From NCBI GenBank assembly GCA_017987895.1, contig JAGNSU010000014.1, positions 1 to 56,229 on the forward strand: 56,229 nt of DNA, given 5' to 3'. Numbering within the stretch: position 1 is the stretch's first letter; each line of letters starts with the position of its first letter. Source of the DNA: Flavobacteriales bacterium. GTDB taxonomy: Bacteria > Bacteroidota > Bacteroidia > Flavobacteriales_F > PHOS-HE28. Under the pieces are notes generated by a model that worked only from the letters and a program-made list of their open reading frames with translations, had not been told where the DNA came from and made no database searches. Made by a program: the position numbers and the translations under genes. Shown here piece by piece: positions 49,424 through 56,229 of this stretch.

Positions 49424-50401
49424 ATGCAAAGGCATCTTCTCTTCAGCGCGGCATTGGTCGCGGGGCTCTATGCATCCGCACAGAACGATCTGGGCAAGTT
49501 GGATGATGTCGGCCGCATCGCCCTTACGCCCTATGTGCCCGAACAGGTGGAGGGCATGACGGACATAGCGCGCAACAGCCTGTTGAGCAAGTTGGCGCAG
49601 ATCCTCACCCAGAACGGCATGAGCGGGGGCGCGCTGGATCCGCGCTTCGTGCTGGCCGCCAACGCGGTGGTGCTCACCAAGGACATCACCCCCACCGCAC
49701 CACCCATGCAAGCCTACACTTTGGAGGTGGGCCTCTACATCGGCGACGGCATGGACGGCACCCTCTTCGCCAGCCACAGCGTTACGCTCAAGGGCGTGGG
49801 GGAGACCGAAAGCAAGGCCTACAGCGCGGCGTTGAAGAACCTGAAGCCGAAGGATCCGGCCTACGAGCCCTTCCTCGCCAAGGGCAAAACGCGCATCATC
49901 GAGTACTACAACACGCGTTGCGACTTCATCATCACCGAGGCCAAGGCACTGGAGAGCAAGGGCGAGTTCGAGGCGGCCATCGCCAAATTGATGAGCGTGC
50001 CCGAAGCCTGCGCCGATTGCTACAACAAGTGCAAGGACCTGGTGGGGGGCGTGTACCAGCGCAAGATCGATCGCGATTGCAAGATCCTGCTGGACAAAGC
50101 CCAGAGCGCCTGGAACAGTACGCTGAACGAGGAGGGCGCGCGCGAAGCCGGCGACCTGCTCGCCCAGATCGACCCCAACTCCAAGTGCTACACCGAAGCG
50201 GGCACCTTGATGGACAAGATGTTCGCCGAGATCAAGAAGCGCGTGAAGGACCTGGACGAGCGCGAATGGAAGTTGAAGCTGAAGCAGCAGCAGGACGATG
50301 TGGACATCGCCAAGGCCACCATCGAGGCGGCGCGCGCGGTGGGTGTGGCCTACGGCAACAATCAGCAGGCGCACACCTATATCCTCAAGACCTGGTGGTA
50401 G
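49424..50401 (+). CDS. Exported protein 5 of the operon, function unknown
   Basis: A 325-residue exported protein with the signal peptide MQRHLLFSAALVAGLYASAQ. The N-terminal part (RIALTPYVPEQVEGMTDIAR, LTQNGMSGGALDPRFVLAAN) and YTLEVGLYIGDGMDGTLFAS, SVTLKGVGETESKAYSAALK look like a domain of the LPP20/FlgT type or a TolB-like alpha/beta unit. A helical segment with paired cysteines (PEACADCYNKCKDL) follows, then a long charged helix (EIKKRVKDLDEREWKLKLKQ) likely to be a coiled coil. It is the last gene of the operon; the following ~380 bp are non-coding. Confidence 0.75.
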   Translation: MQRHLLFSAALVAGLYASAQNDLGKLDDVGRIALTPYVPEQVEGMTDIARNSLLSKLAQILTQNGMSGGALDPRFVLAANAVVLTKDITPTAPPMQAYTLEVGLYIGDGMDGTLFASHSVTLKGVGETESKAYSAALKNLKPKDPAYEPFLAKGKTRIIEYYNTRCDFIITEAKALESKGEFEAAIAKLMSVPEACADCYNKCKDLVGGVYQRKIDRDCKILLDKAQSAWNSTLNEEGAREAGDLLAQIDPNSKCYTEAGTLMDKMFAEIKKRVKDLDEREWKLKLKQQQDDVDIAKATIEAARAVGVAYGNNQQAHTYILKTWW

Positions 50402-50781
50402 GCGCCAGGCGTGCGCGTTGTGCCTAGGCCCTGTGCTGGCGGGGATCCGCGATCACATACGGTAGCGTCATCGCGAGACGTCTTCGGCGAAGCGACCATT
50501 TCACGGCACTATGGATCGCTTCACCCCGAGGCGGGATTCGCTATGACGGGTCCTGCCTCTGACCACCTAACCACCACCCACCGTCCCGAACACCTGACCA
50601 GGGACCCACCGACAACCAACAACTGACCAACTGACAACTGAGCACCTAGTAGCCATTGGCCTCCGGTCACCTTATCGCTCATTCCAAACAACCATATCAA
50701 CGACCCGTCCCTCCGCAACCCCGATCTTCCGGGGGTAGTACTGCTCTTGTGAGCTAAGGGCATTGGCCGCATCTTCGCCCA
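50402..50781. other. Non-coding region with REP-like element and low-complexity DNA
   Basis: No gene is supported. The REP/MITE-like element at 50466-50548 lies here. It is followed by a CCAAC/ACTGA-rich stretch (~50570-50650) with repeated AACTGAC-like units. Confidence 0.6.
50466..50548. repeat. REP/MITE-like nested inverted repeat (83 bp)
   Basis: The ends CGTCATCGCGA (50466-50476) and TCGCTATGACG (50538-50548) are inverted repeats with one mismatch. An inner pair, GAAGCGACCAT and ATGGATCGCTTC, is also inverted. The CGTCAT(T/C)GCGAG...CGAAGC(A/G)A pattern is one that recurs as a short dispersed element in many genomes. It contains no gene, so any movement would need a transposase elsewhere. 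Confidence 0.65.
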
Positions 50782-51010
50782 ATGTCCTCCCCCGCCATAG
50801 ACAAGTACAACCAGCGTCCAGAAGATAAAGGACTGGGGCGGCAGCCATAAAGAGACGGCCATCCGGCAGGCCTTCATAGCCCTGCTGAACCACTACGCGG
50901 AGAAGAAGGAGCTCTTCCTGATCACCGAACTGGCGGTGGAGGTCAAGCATGGCAAGAAGGTGATGCCTGATGGCACCCTGAAGAATTACGTGACCAACCT
51001 CAAGACCTAG
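50782..51010 (+). pseudogene. N-terminal remnant of a type ISP restriction-modification enzyme
   Basis: The ATG at 50782 reads MSSPAIDKYNQR and then stops making sense. One base over, the frame reads TSVQKIKDWGGSHKETAIRQ, AFIALLNHYAEKKELFLITE and LAVEVKHGKKVMPDGTLKN and stops at TAG 51008-51010. The block resembles, from memory, the first ~70 residues of single-chain (type ISP/Eco57I-like) restriction-modification enzymes, around the nuclease region. A one-base frameshift near 50812 and loss of everything after ~75 codons make it a relic. The matching C-terminal pieces are at 51939-52037 and 54661-54740. Confidence 0.6.
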
Positions 51011-51060
51011 GCACCGAGGATAGAAAGCCACGATATTTACAATCCACCTAGACTTAAGCC

Positions 51061-51846
51061 ATGGCCATTCCCAAGAAAGTCGCAGAACGTCTTATCGCAG
51101 GTATCAAACGGTATCAGCCAGTTCTTGAAGCGGCCCGTAAGCGCGATGTGGGCGAGACCGATACCGTAACCGTAGTCAAGGACATGCTTGCCGATGTATT
51201 CGGGTACGACAAGTATTCCGAGTTGACGAGCGAGCATGCTATCCGGGGCACTTACTGTGACCTGGCCATCAAGCTCGATGGTGACCTGACCACGCTCATC
51301 GAAGTGAAGGCCGTAGGAATCGATCTGAAAGACTCGCATGTGAAACAAGCGATCGACTACGCGGCCAATCAGGGGGTGGATTGGGTCCTCCTCACCACAG
51401 GGGTGCGATGGTGCGTCTATCGCGTGCACTTTACAAAGCCGATCAATCATGACCTCGTTGTGGACATCGACTTCCTGAAGGTGAATCAGCGATCAACCCA
51501 GGACCTTGAAGTGCTCTATCTCTGGTGCAAGGAAGGGTGGCAACGATCGGCCCTTGGCGAGTTCCACGCACAGAAGCAGGCACTGAGCAAGTTCTTCCTT
51601 GGAGCCGTGGTCACCTCTCAAGCCACATTGGATGTCATTCGCCGCGAGTTGCGCCGCATTTCCCCGGATATCAAGATCACAACCGAGCAGATTCAAACCG
51701 TCCTAATGAATGAGGTGCTAAAGCGTGAAGTGGTGGAAGGAGAGAAAGCGGATGAGGCTAGGAAGGTGGTCAACCGGTCGGCTAGCAAGGCTCTCCGTAC
51801 AGCTACAAGTAAGGAGGCCAAGACGGCAGAAGTATCGGAGGCATGA
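51061..51846 (+). CDS. HsdR_N-like nuclease domain protein
   Basis: A 261-residue cytoplasmic protein. The N-terminal half has the core of a PD-(D/E)xK nuclease fold as in type I restriction enzyme R N-terminal domains: TYCDLAIKLDG (Asp), then TTLIEVKAVGIDLKDSHVKQ (Glu-x-Lys) and WVLLTTGVRWCVYRVHF. The second half is helical (HAQKQALSKFFLGAVVT, EQIQTVLMNEVLKREVVEGE) and no helicase motor is present. Stand-alone proteins of this type are common in Bacteroidota and their targets are unknown. It lies just after a restriction-enzyme relic, so a link to DNA defence is plausible, but it is intact in its own right. Confidence 0.8.
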   Translation: MAIPKKVAERLIAGIKRYQPVLEAARKRDVGETDTVTVVKDMLADVFGYDKYSELTSEHAIRGTYCDLAIKLDGDLTTLIEVKAVGIDLKDSHVKQAIDYAANQGVDWVLLTTGVRWCVYRVHFTKPINHDLVVDIDFLKVNQRSTQDLEVLYLWCKEGWQRSALGEFHAQKQALSKFFLGAVVTSQATLDVIRRELRRISPDIKITTEQIQTVLMNEVLKREVVEGEKADEARKVVNRSASKALRTATSKEAKTAEVSEA

Positions 51847-51938
51847 GCAGGAACAGACCGCTTACCACGCAACTACCACATTATGGTAGCATATCGGCAT
51901 AGGGTCGCAAAGTCTCGAGCACCGCATGCTGGTATTAG

Positions 51939-52037
51939 CCCAGCGACCCCACCATCGCCGAGAAGTTCAACACCTACCGCTTCGCGGACTACAAGGAGAA
52001 GGTGATCGACTTGTTGAGAAGGGTGACGACGGTGAGC
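51939..52037 (+). pseudogene. C-terminal remnant of a type ISP enzyme, copy A
   Basis: The frame reads SDPTIAEKFNTYRFADYKEK then VIDLLRRVTTVS. This looks like the C-terminal end of a single-chain restriction-modification enzyme, where the block (R/K)F.(D/E)YK..VIDL..RVTTVS is conserved to my recollection. DNA at 51962-52036 matches 54666-54740 with 5 differences in 75 bp. After 52037 the frame becomes noise. The rest of the ~340-bp gap (51847-52186) holds nothing else that I can support. Confidence 0.55.
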
Positions 52038-52186
52038 ATCTTGGCGCAAGCCATTGTGCGGTACTTAACAGAAGCAAGCAGACCACGGCAATGTTCGCAT
52101 TCCCCAGCACATGCCCGGGTGTCGCACTGTTGCACGGCCTGCACAACGCGCAAGCACGCACTCGGGTGACACGCGTTGCGGCTCCC

Positions 52187-53083
52187 TCAGCTGTCCAAGA
52201 TCAAGCGATACCCCACCCCCCGGATATTGGCGATGCGCACGTTGGGGTCGGCCTCCAGCTTCTTGCGCAGTTTGGAGACGAAGACATCGAGGGTGCGGCC
52301 CACGTAGTCGCTGTTGTTGCCCCACACCTCCTTCAGCATCACCTCGCGCGCCACGGTCTCGTTCACGTTGCCGTGCAGCAGGTGCAGCAGGTCGGCTTCC
52401 TTGGCGCTCAATTCCGACCGCTGGTCCTGGAAGCTCAGTTCCAGTTTGGCCCGATCGAAGAGGAAGGCGCCGATGGGTACGGCTGTGCCCTTGGGGGCCT
52501 CCACTGGCGGGGCCTTCCGGCGGAACAGCACGTAGGCGATGAGCGCAAGGAGCACAACGAGTGCGCCGGCCAGGATCCATCCCATGGGGGCTTGGTCGCT
52601 CGTGGGCACCGCACCCGGCACGTCGGCGAGCTGCTCCTTGGGTGGTGTGGGGGCGAGCAGAGCCACCCGCAATGTGTAGCACGCACTGGGCACCGCACGC
52701 GAGGTGCACGGCATTATGTTGAGGGTGTCGGCAGCGCTATGCTCGTAGCTGTAAACCACTTCGCGCGTTCCGCAGCGCTCCACCTCCACCACGTAATCCG
52801 ACGCCAGGCGTGTGGCCGCCATCACGCTGTCCACCGTGGCGGCCAGCTTTTCGGGTACGAAGCCGAACTCGGTGCCGAAGGAGATGAGGTAGCTGTTGCT
52901 CAAGCGCTGCACCGGTAGCACCAGGGAGCTGCTGTCGCCCACGGACAAGAGCACCGCGTGGCCCACCATGCGCATACCCACGTGCTCGTGCGGCGAATGT
53001 GCGGCCTGCTGGGCACGCACCGGTGCCAGCAGCGGCAATAGCCCGAGAACCAGCACAAGGCGCCGTGTACAGGTTAAGATCAC
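52187..53083 (-). CDS. Membrane-anchored winged-helix transcriptional regulator
   Basis: A 298-residue protein with an unusual layout. A signal sequence (MILTCTRRLVLVLGLLPLLA) precedes a ~135-residue extracytoplasmic domain (EVERCGTREVVYSYEHSAAD; four Cys). One membrane helix follows at 167-187 (MGWILAGALVVLLALIAYVL), and an OmpR/PhoB-type winged helix occupies the C-terminal ~95 residues (LELSFQDQRSELSAKEADLL, NETVAREVMLKEVWGNNSDY, DVFVSKLRKKLEADPNVRI, GVGYRLI). This is the reverse of ToxR, whose DNA-binding domain is at the N-terminus. It probably senses an envelope signal and controls genes directly. It is divergent from two lipoprotein genes. Confidence 0.85.
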   Translation of the reverse strand: MILTCTRRLVLVLGLLPLLAPVRAQQAAHSPHEHVGMRMVGHAVLLSVGDSSSLVLPVQRLSNSYLISFGTEFGFVPEKLAATVDSVMAATRLASDYVVEVERCGTREVVYSYEHSAADTLNIMPCTSRAVPSACYTLRVALLAPTPPKEQLADVPGAVPTSDQAPMGWILAGALVVLLALIAYVLFRRKAPPVEAPKGTAVPIGAFLFDRAKLELSFQDQRSELSAKEADLLHLLHGNVNETVAREVMLKEVWGNNSDYVGRTLDVFVSKLRKKLEADPNVRIANIRGVGYRLILDS

Positions 53084-53120
53084 GGCCCCGAAGGTACCGG
53101 GCTAAGTGCTTGACCCACAA

Positions 53121-53142
53121 TGTTTCACGCTTGGTTTACACT
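53121..53142. promoter_or_regulatory. Candidate direct-repeat operator for the winged-helix regulator
   Basis: TGTTTCACGCT (53121-53131) is followed directly by TGGTTTACACT (53132-53142); 8 of 11 positions match. An 11-bp period is the spacing of half-sites bound by OmpR/PhoB-family regulators. It lies between the regulator and the divergent lipoprotein genes. A possible -7 element TACCTTGG follows at 53148-53155. Confidence 0.4.
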
Positions 53143-53210
53143 ATTTTACCTTGGGTAGCACACCCGGGCGCCCCACCGCCCCACCTTTAGCGTATCAACG
53201 CCATATCGCC

Positions 53211-53753
53211 ATGAACCGCACCATGAAAGCTCCTGCAATTGCGCTCGTTCTGGCCACCGCATTCATCTCGGCGGGTTGCACCGTGTTCGACACCCACACG
53301 CGGTCCACATATCGCCAGGGACCGGTAAGGACCTTCGACCCGCTGAGCCTGCCGAAGGACGGCACGGCGCGCGAACCCTTCCTAGACCCCACGGCCTTGT
53401 TCTCCGATCAGGTCTATGTGGTGCGTCCGCTGCACATGGAGGCGGAAGGTAGCGCGCACAACGCCCGCTTCGTGGGCGGCGAGCAGGCCATGGTGGGCTA
53501 TTTGAAGACGCAGGTGCTGCAACACATAGCACCGGGCATCGGCTGGTTGAAGCCTCCGGTGCTGCACTTCCAAGTGGATGCCATGGGGGCGCCCACACAG
53601 GTGGAACTGGTGAAGACATCGGGCAACGCGGACCTGGATGTGGCACTGGTGCGGATCTTCAGGCAGATGCCGCGCTGGGTGCCGGCCACCGATGCGCGGG
53701 GGCTGGCTGTGGCACAGGCCTTCCAATTCGTGGTGGGATCGGGAGGATGCTGA
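53211..53753 (+). CDS. Lipoprotein with TonB-C-like domain
   Basis: A 180-residue lipoprotein; ATG 53211 gives the lipobox FISAGC. The C-terminal half (LHFQVDAMGAPTQVELVKTS, GNADLDVALVRIFRQMPRWV) has the beta-alpha-beta pattern of the TonB C-terminal domain, but no membrane anchor of a true TonB. The protein ends in VVGSGGC, and a Cys at the extreme terminus is shared with the next gene's product. It is probably regulated by the divergent winged-helix protein. A role as a soluble interaction module is inference. Confidence 0.75.
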   Translation: MNRTMKAPAIALVLATAFISAGCTVFDTHTRSTYRQGPVRTFDPLSLPKDGTAREPFLDPTALFSDQVYVVRPLHMEAEGSAHNARFVGGEQAMVGYLKTQVLQHIAPGIGWLKPPVLHFQVDAMGAPTQVELVKTSGNADLDVALVRIFRQMPRWVPATDARGLAVAQAFQFVVGSGGC

Positions 53754-53784
53754 AAACTGTTGAACTGTACTAACGACACGTACC

Positions 53785-54594
53785 ATGAAGACGAACATGA
53801 ACATCGCATTTTCCGCACTGGCGGCATTGTTGACCCTCTCCGGCGGCTGCAAGGGCCAGCCGCAGCCCGAGTCCTTGGCCGTAGCACCAACGACCAGCGC
53901 AGCCGTAGTTGCGTTGGACCGTGGCTTGGGCACTTACCTGCGCGGAACCCCTACGCAGATCTTCTACGACCTGGATTCCCGCTTCTTACTTACCGTCACC
54001 AAGGACCAGTTACGTGCTGCGAAGACGGTAGACGATATCGTTCCGGGGCATTTGGAACAAGGTGGCCTTTCCTATTCCTCGGTGAGTATCCGCACGATCG
54101 AACGCGAGGATGGCTCCGAGATCGTCGTTCCGGGCACCGATACGGTGTTGAATGCGGAACAACTGAAGCTCCTGTGGTCCTTGGACTATTCGGACAACTT
54201 CATGATCCAGGTCAGGTCCAGGGCGAATTTCGGTGGAGTAGGAACTACCAGTACCGACTACTTCACACCGCACCTGACGATCGTGCCTGAGCAGGAGGCT
54301 GCCAACAGCTTGGGTAGGGAAGCGTTGATCGCCCACGTGCAGAACGGCACCTCGGTCTTCGCATACATGGTGGATGCCAACACCCTGCGGCCAGGAAAGG
54401 TCTATTTCACGGTGGACAAAGCAGGAACGGTCTCGGATGTCCGCTTGTCGGCGAGCTCAGGCTACCTCCCGTTGGACACGTGGGTGTTGGAACTGATCAA
54501 CACCCTGCCCGGAACCTGGAAACCCGCCACCAACGCTGCGGGCGGAGCGGTGGAACAGGAGTTCGTGTTCTCCTTCGGCACGGTGGGTTGCTGA
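53785..54594 (+). CDS. Lipoprotein with TonB-C-like domain, companion of the previous gene
   Basis: A 269-residue lipoprotein; ATG 53785 gives the lipobox LSGGC. A ~180-residue N-terminal domain (LGTYLRGTPTQIFYDLDSRF, EDGSEIVVPGTDTVL) precedes a TonB-C-like end (GKVYFTVDKAGTVSDVRLSA, GYLPLDTWVLELINTLPGTW). The last residues are FSFGTVGC, with a C-terminal Cys like the previous gene. It lies 32 bp after the previous stop. A good terminator follows. Confidence 0.75.
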   Translation: MKTNMNIAFSALAALLTLSGGCKGQPQPESLAVAPTTSAAVVALDRGLGTYLRGTPTQIFYDLDSRFLLTVTKDQLRAAKTVDDIVPGHLEQGGLSYSSVSIRTIEREDGSEIVVPGTDTVLNAEQLKLLWSLDYSDNFMIQVRSRANFGGVGTTSTDYFTPHLTIVPEQEAANSLGREALIAHVQNGTSVFAYMVDANTLRPGKVYFTVDKAGTVSDVRLSASSGYLPLDTWVLELINTLPGTWKPATNAAGGAVEQEFVFSFGTVGC

Positions 54595-54620
54595 GCGGGA
54601 AAGGACCTTCTTAAAACCGC

Positions 54621-54656
54621 AGCAGGGTCTCACGTCTTCGGAGACCCTGCTTTCGT
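54621..54656 (+). terminator. Terminator after the TonB-C-like lipoprotein pair
   Basis: The stem AGCAGGGTCTC pairs exactly with GAGACCCTGCT across a 9-nt loop, and a short T-rich tail follows. It starts 27 bp after the stop at 54594. Confidence 0.7.
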
Positions 54657-54660
54657 CTTG

Positions 54661-54740
54661 GCCGGGAAGTTCAACACCTACCGCTTCGCGGACTATAAGG
54701 AGAAGGTGATAGACTTGTTGAAGAGGGTGACTACGGTGAG
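54661..54740 (+). pseudogene. C-terminal remnant of a type ISP enzyme, copy B
   Basis: The frame reads AGKFNTYRFADYKEK then VIDLLKRVTTVSV, nearly the same as copy A. It runs in frame into the cyclase gene, but an ATG at 54658 would only place this relic at the protein's N-terminus, so I take it as non-coding or accidental leader. The true cyclase start is more likely ATG 54769. Confidence 0.55.
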
Positions 54741-54768
54741 TGTGGGGGTCCTTCATTCCCGCTCGGTG

Positions 54769-55944
54769 ATGGGCGTGGCGTTCACGTACCTTCAACGCCT
54801 CACCCTGCTTTCCGCTAAACACCGCTCCCGTATCAAGCGGATCATCCCCTTCGGGATCATCTGGCTGGGCTTCGGCGTTGTTTACTGCCTTGTGGAGAAA
54901 GGATTCATGGGGCGCATGGCCCACTGTCCACCATCGGGGCCTTCAGGGAAGCCGTACGATTTTCAGACCGCCCTCATCATCAAGAGCCTCTCCACGGGGG
55001 TTATGGGGCTGTTGATGGGAACCATGGAGTCTTACTTCCTGGCCCGCTTGTTCAGAAGGCGGTCCTTTCTACTGCACATCGCGTCCAAGACGGTCATCTA
55101 CGTGCTGGCGACCATACTATTCCTCATCGGCGTGAACACCATCCAATATTCCTGGTACCTGGATCTGCCACCTGCCCACCCGGAGATCCTCCGGATCCAT
55201 CTGTACTTGCTCCGCGACTATTCGTTCTGGAGCATCATAGCATACATCGGAGCCGTCGTTGTCGTGAGCCTGGTCTATGCCGACTTCAGCCACCACATCG
55301 GGCATGGCGTGCTGCGGACCTTGTTCACCGGCAGGTATCACACACCCAAAGAGGAAGAGCGGATCTTCATGTTCCTGGACATGAAGTCGTCCACCACCAT
55401 TGCCGAGGAGCTGGGGCATGTGAAGTACTTCGGGTTGCTTAACCGCTATTACGCGGACATGTCCGATGCGATCCTCGCCTCATCCGGCGAGATCTGCCAG
55501 TATGTGGGTGATGAGGTGGTGATCACGTGGACCTTGGAAAAGGGCTTGCGCGGCAATGACTGCCTGGAGTGCTTCTTCCGCATTAAGGAGCACCTGAGCG
55601 CCCAAGCCGCTACTTACCAGAAGGATTTCGGTCGCGTGCCGGACTTCAAAGCAGGCCTGCATTGCGGGCACGTCACCACCGGTGAGATCGGCACGGTGCG
55701 CAAGGACATCATCTTCACCGGTGATGTGATGAACACGACCGCGCGGATCCAGAGCCTGTGCAATGAGAACGGTGTGGACCTGCTGGTTTCCGATGCGATG
55801 ATGACCCGAATGCGGGTGAGCGGTGACTATCAGGTACGGGAGCTCGGTGCACGCGAACTGAAAGGGAAGGATGAGCGGGTGAAGCTGTTCACGGTATGGA
55901 AGCGAAGCCTCCCCCAGGCTGGCGCGGATGCTAGGCGTGCGTGA
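54769..55944 (+). CDS. Membrane-bound class III adenylate/guanylate cyclase
   Basis: A 391-residue protein. Four membrane helices lie in the first ~180 residues (IIPFGIIWLGFGVVYCLVEK, LSTGVMGLLMGTMESYFLA, SKTVIYVLATILFLIGVNTI, IIAYIGAVVVVSLVYADF). The catalytic domain starts near residue 205 (IFMFLDMKSSTTIAEELGH): the two metal Asp residues lie in FLDMKSST and YVGDEVVITW, and the transition-state Asn/Arg pair in GDVMNTTARIQ. The Lys of RKDIIF fits an ATP-specific enzyme, though GTP use cannot be excluded. It makes a cyclic nucleotide from the inner membrane. No receptor gene is nearby. The frame opens 5' into restriction-enzyme relic DNA. Confidence 0.85.
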   Translation: MGVAFTYLQRLTLLSAKHRSRIKRIIPFGIIWLGFGVVYCLVEKGFMGRMAHCPPSGPSGKPYDFQTALIIKSLSTGVMGLLMGTMESYFLARLFRRRSFLLHIASKTVIYVLATILFLIGVNTIQYSWYLDLPPAHPEILRIHLYLLRDYSFWSIIAYIGAVVVVSLVYADFSHHIGHGVLRTLFTGRYHTPKEEERIFMFLDMKSSTTIAEELGHVKYFGLLNRYYADMSDAILASSGEICQYVGDEVVITWTLEKGLRGNDCLECFFRIKEHLSAQAATYQKDFGRVPDFKAGLHCGHVTTGEIGTVRKDIIFTGDVMNTTARIQSLCNENGVDLLVSDAMMTRMRVSGDYQVRELGARELKGKDERVKLFTVWKRSLPQAGADARRA

Positions 55945-56229
55945 GCCAGTGCGGGGCAAGGCCGTCCATCCGTGCCCACCCATTCGTTCGATCAACAACG
56001 TCCCCAGCATGCGAAGCCGCTGGCGCACGTTCGGTGGTAATACCATTTGGACACTCAGATCCGTCCGATCTGCTTGCTCTTTTTCCACATGACTTCCCAG
56101 AACTCGCGCGACTCTACTCTTGTGGTGATAGATCACTGAAGAGGACTGAGCGGGACGTCAGGTGAACCAGCTCGCGCGATAGGCCAACGACCTACGACGC
56201 TTATCGGGACCTGTCGTCTCCTCGGACCT
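55945..56229. other. Window end, no gene seen
   Basis: About 285 bp after the cyclase. The only frames are short and without family character. A gene may begin beyond the window. Confidence 0.5.

Noticed and set aside
53143..53153. A third copy of the 11-bp repeat next to 53121-53142
   Set aside because: ATTTTACCTTG matches too few positions once aligned at 11-bp spacing.
50402..56229. Prophage or integrative element in the right-hand end
   Set aside because: No integrase, tRNA attachment site, capsid or terminase gene is present; only relics and a repeat pair.
1..56229. CRISPR arrays, rRNA and tRNA genes
   Set aside because: Read both strands for regularly spaced short repeats and for conserved RNA motifs and saw none; tRNAscan-SE and a covariance search would settle it.

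Overview
This window is about 56 kb of GC-rich DNA from a member of the Bacteroidota, most likely a high-GC Flavobacteriales-like lineage. That placement is inferred from gene content. There are many secreted proteins with type IX secretion (T9SS) type A C-terminal sorting domains, and typical Bacteroidota envelope genes (LptD, OstA-like, OmpH-like, MCE protein, a family misnamed 'ABC transporter ATPase', DUF4924). Promoter -7 elements resemble TAnnTTTG, and recognisable Shine-Dalgarno sites are scarce. I see no rRNA, tRNA, CRISPR array, phage module or intact insertion sequence.

Layout. 0.3-3.4 kb: two T9SS cargo proteins, one with an S74-type tail-fibre chaperone domain. 3.5-4.0 kb: a lone class I glutamine amidotransferase (TrpG/PabA). 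4.2-11.0 kb: lptD on the minus strand, divergent from a tightly packed plus-strand operon (amidase, MCE protein, two Fe-S reductase subunits). 11.0-23.1 kb: a T9SS propeller-like protein, a tricorn-like S41 protease, an OmpH/DUF4924/OstA operon facing a small family of unknown function, then two more T9SS cargo proteins. 23.3-39.6 kb: a surface-protein island. Four very different exported proteins (a 1579-aa beta-helix/Ig-like protein, a small 331-aa protein, a protein with six RGD-containing 23-aa repeats, and a subtilase) end in the same ~240-residue C-terminal domain, whose last 72 codons are almost identical. Between them lie a second subtilase, a tail-fibre-like protein, a formylglycine-generating-enzyme-like protein, a response-regulator remnant and an AbiE-type toxin-antitoxin pair.

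39.7-45.9 kb: a SHOCT-domain exported protein, then an overlapping three-gene unit made of a divergent M19-dipeptidase-like lipoprotein, a putative outer-membrane protein and a protein with the OMPLA (phospholipase A1) HxSNG motif. 46.1-50.4 kb: a compact operon of five exported proteins (one DUF6175-like, two of them paralogues of each other) with no established function. 50.4-56.2 kb: an accessory, rearranged end with a REP/MITE-like element, an N-terminal remnant of a type ISP restriction-modification enzyme, an HsdR_N-like nuclease, and two 75-bp copies of what looks like the same enzyme's C-terminal end. Those copies bracket a 2.6-kb cassette: a membrane-tethered winged-helix regulator divergent from two TonB-C-like lipoproteins. 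A membrane-bound class III nucleotidyl cyclase follows.

The strongest candidates for undescribed biology are the shared C-terminal surface domain of the 23-39 kb island, the five-gene exported operon at 46-50 kb, and the lipoprotein-hydrolase/OMPLA unit at 41-46 kb. All function calls come from reading the sequence; no database search was run.
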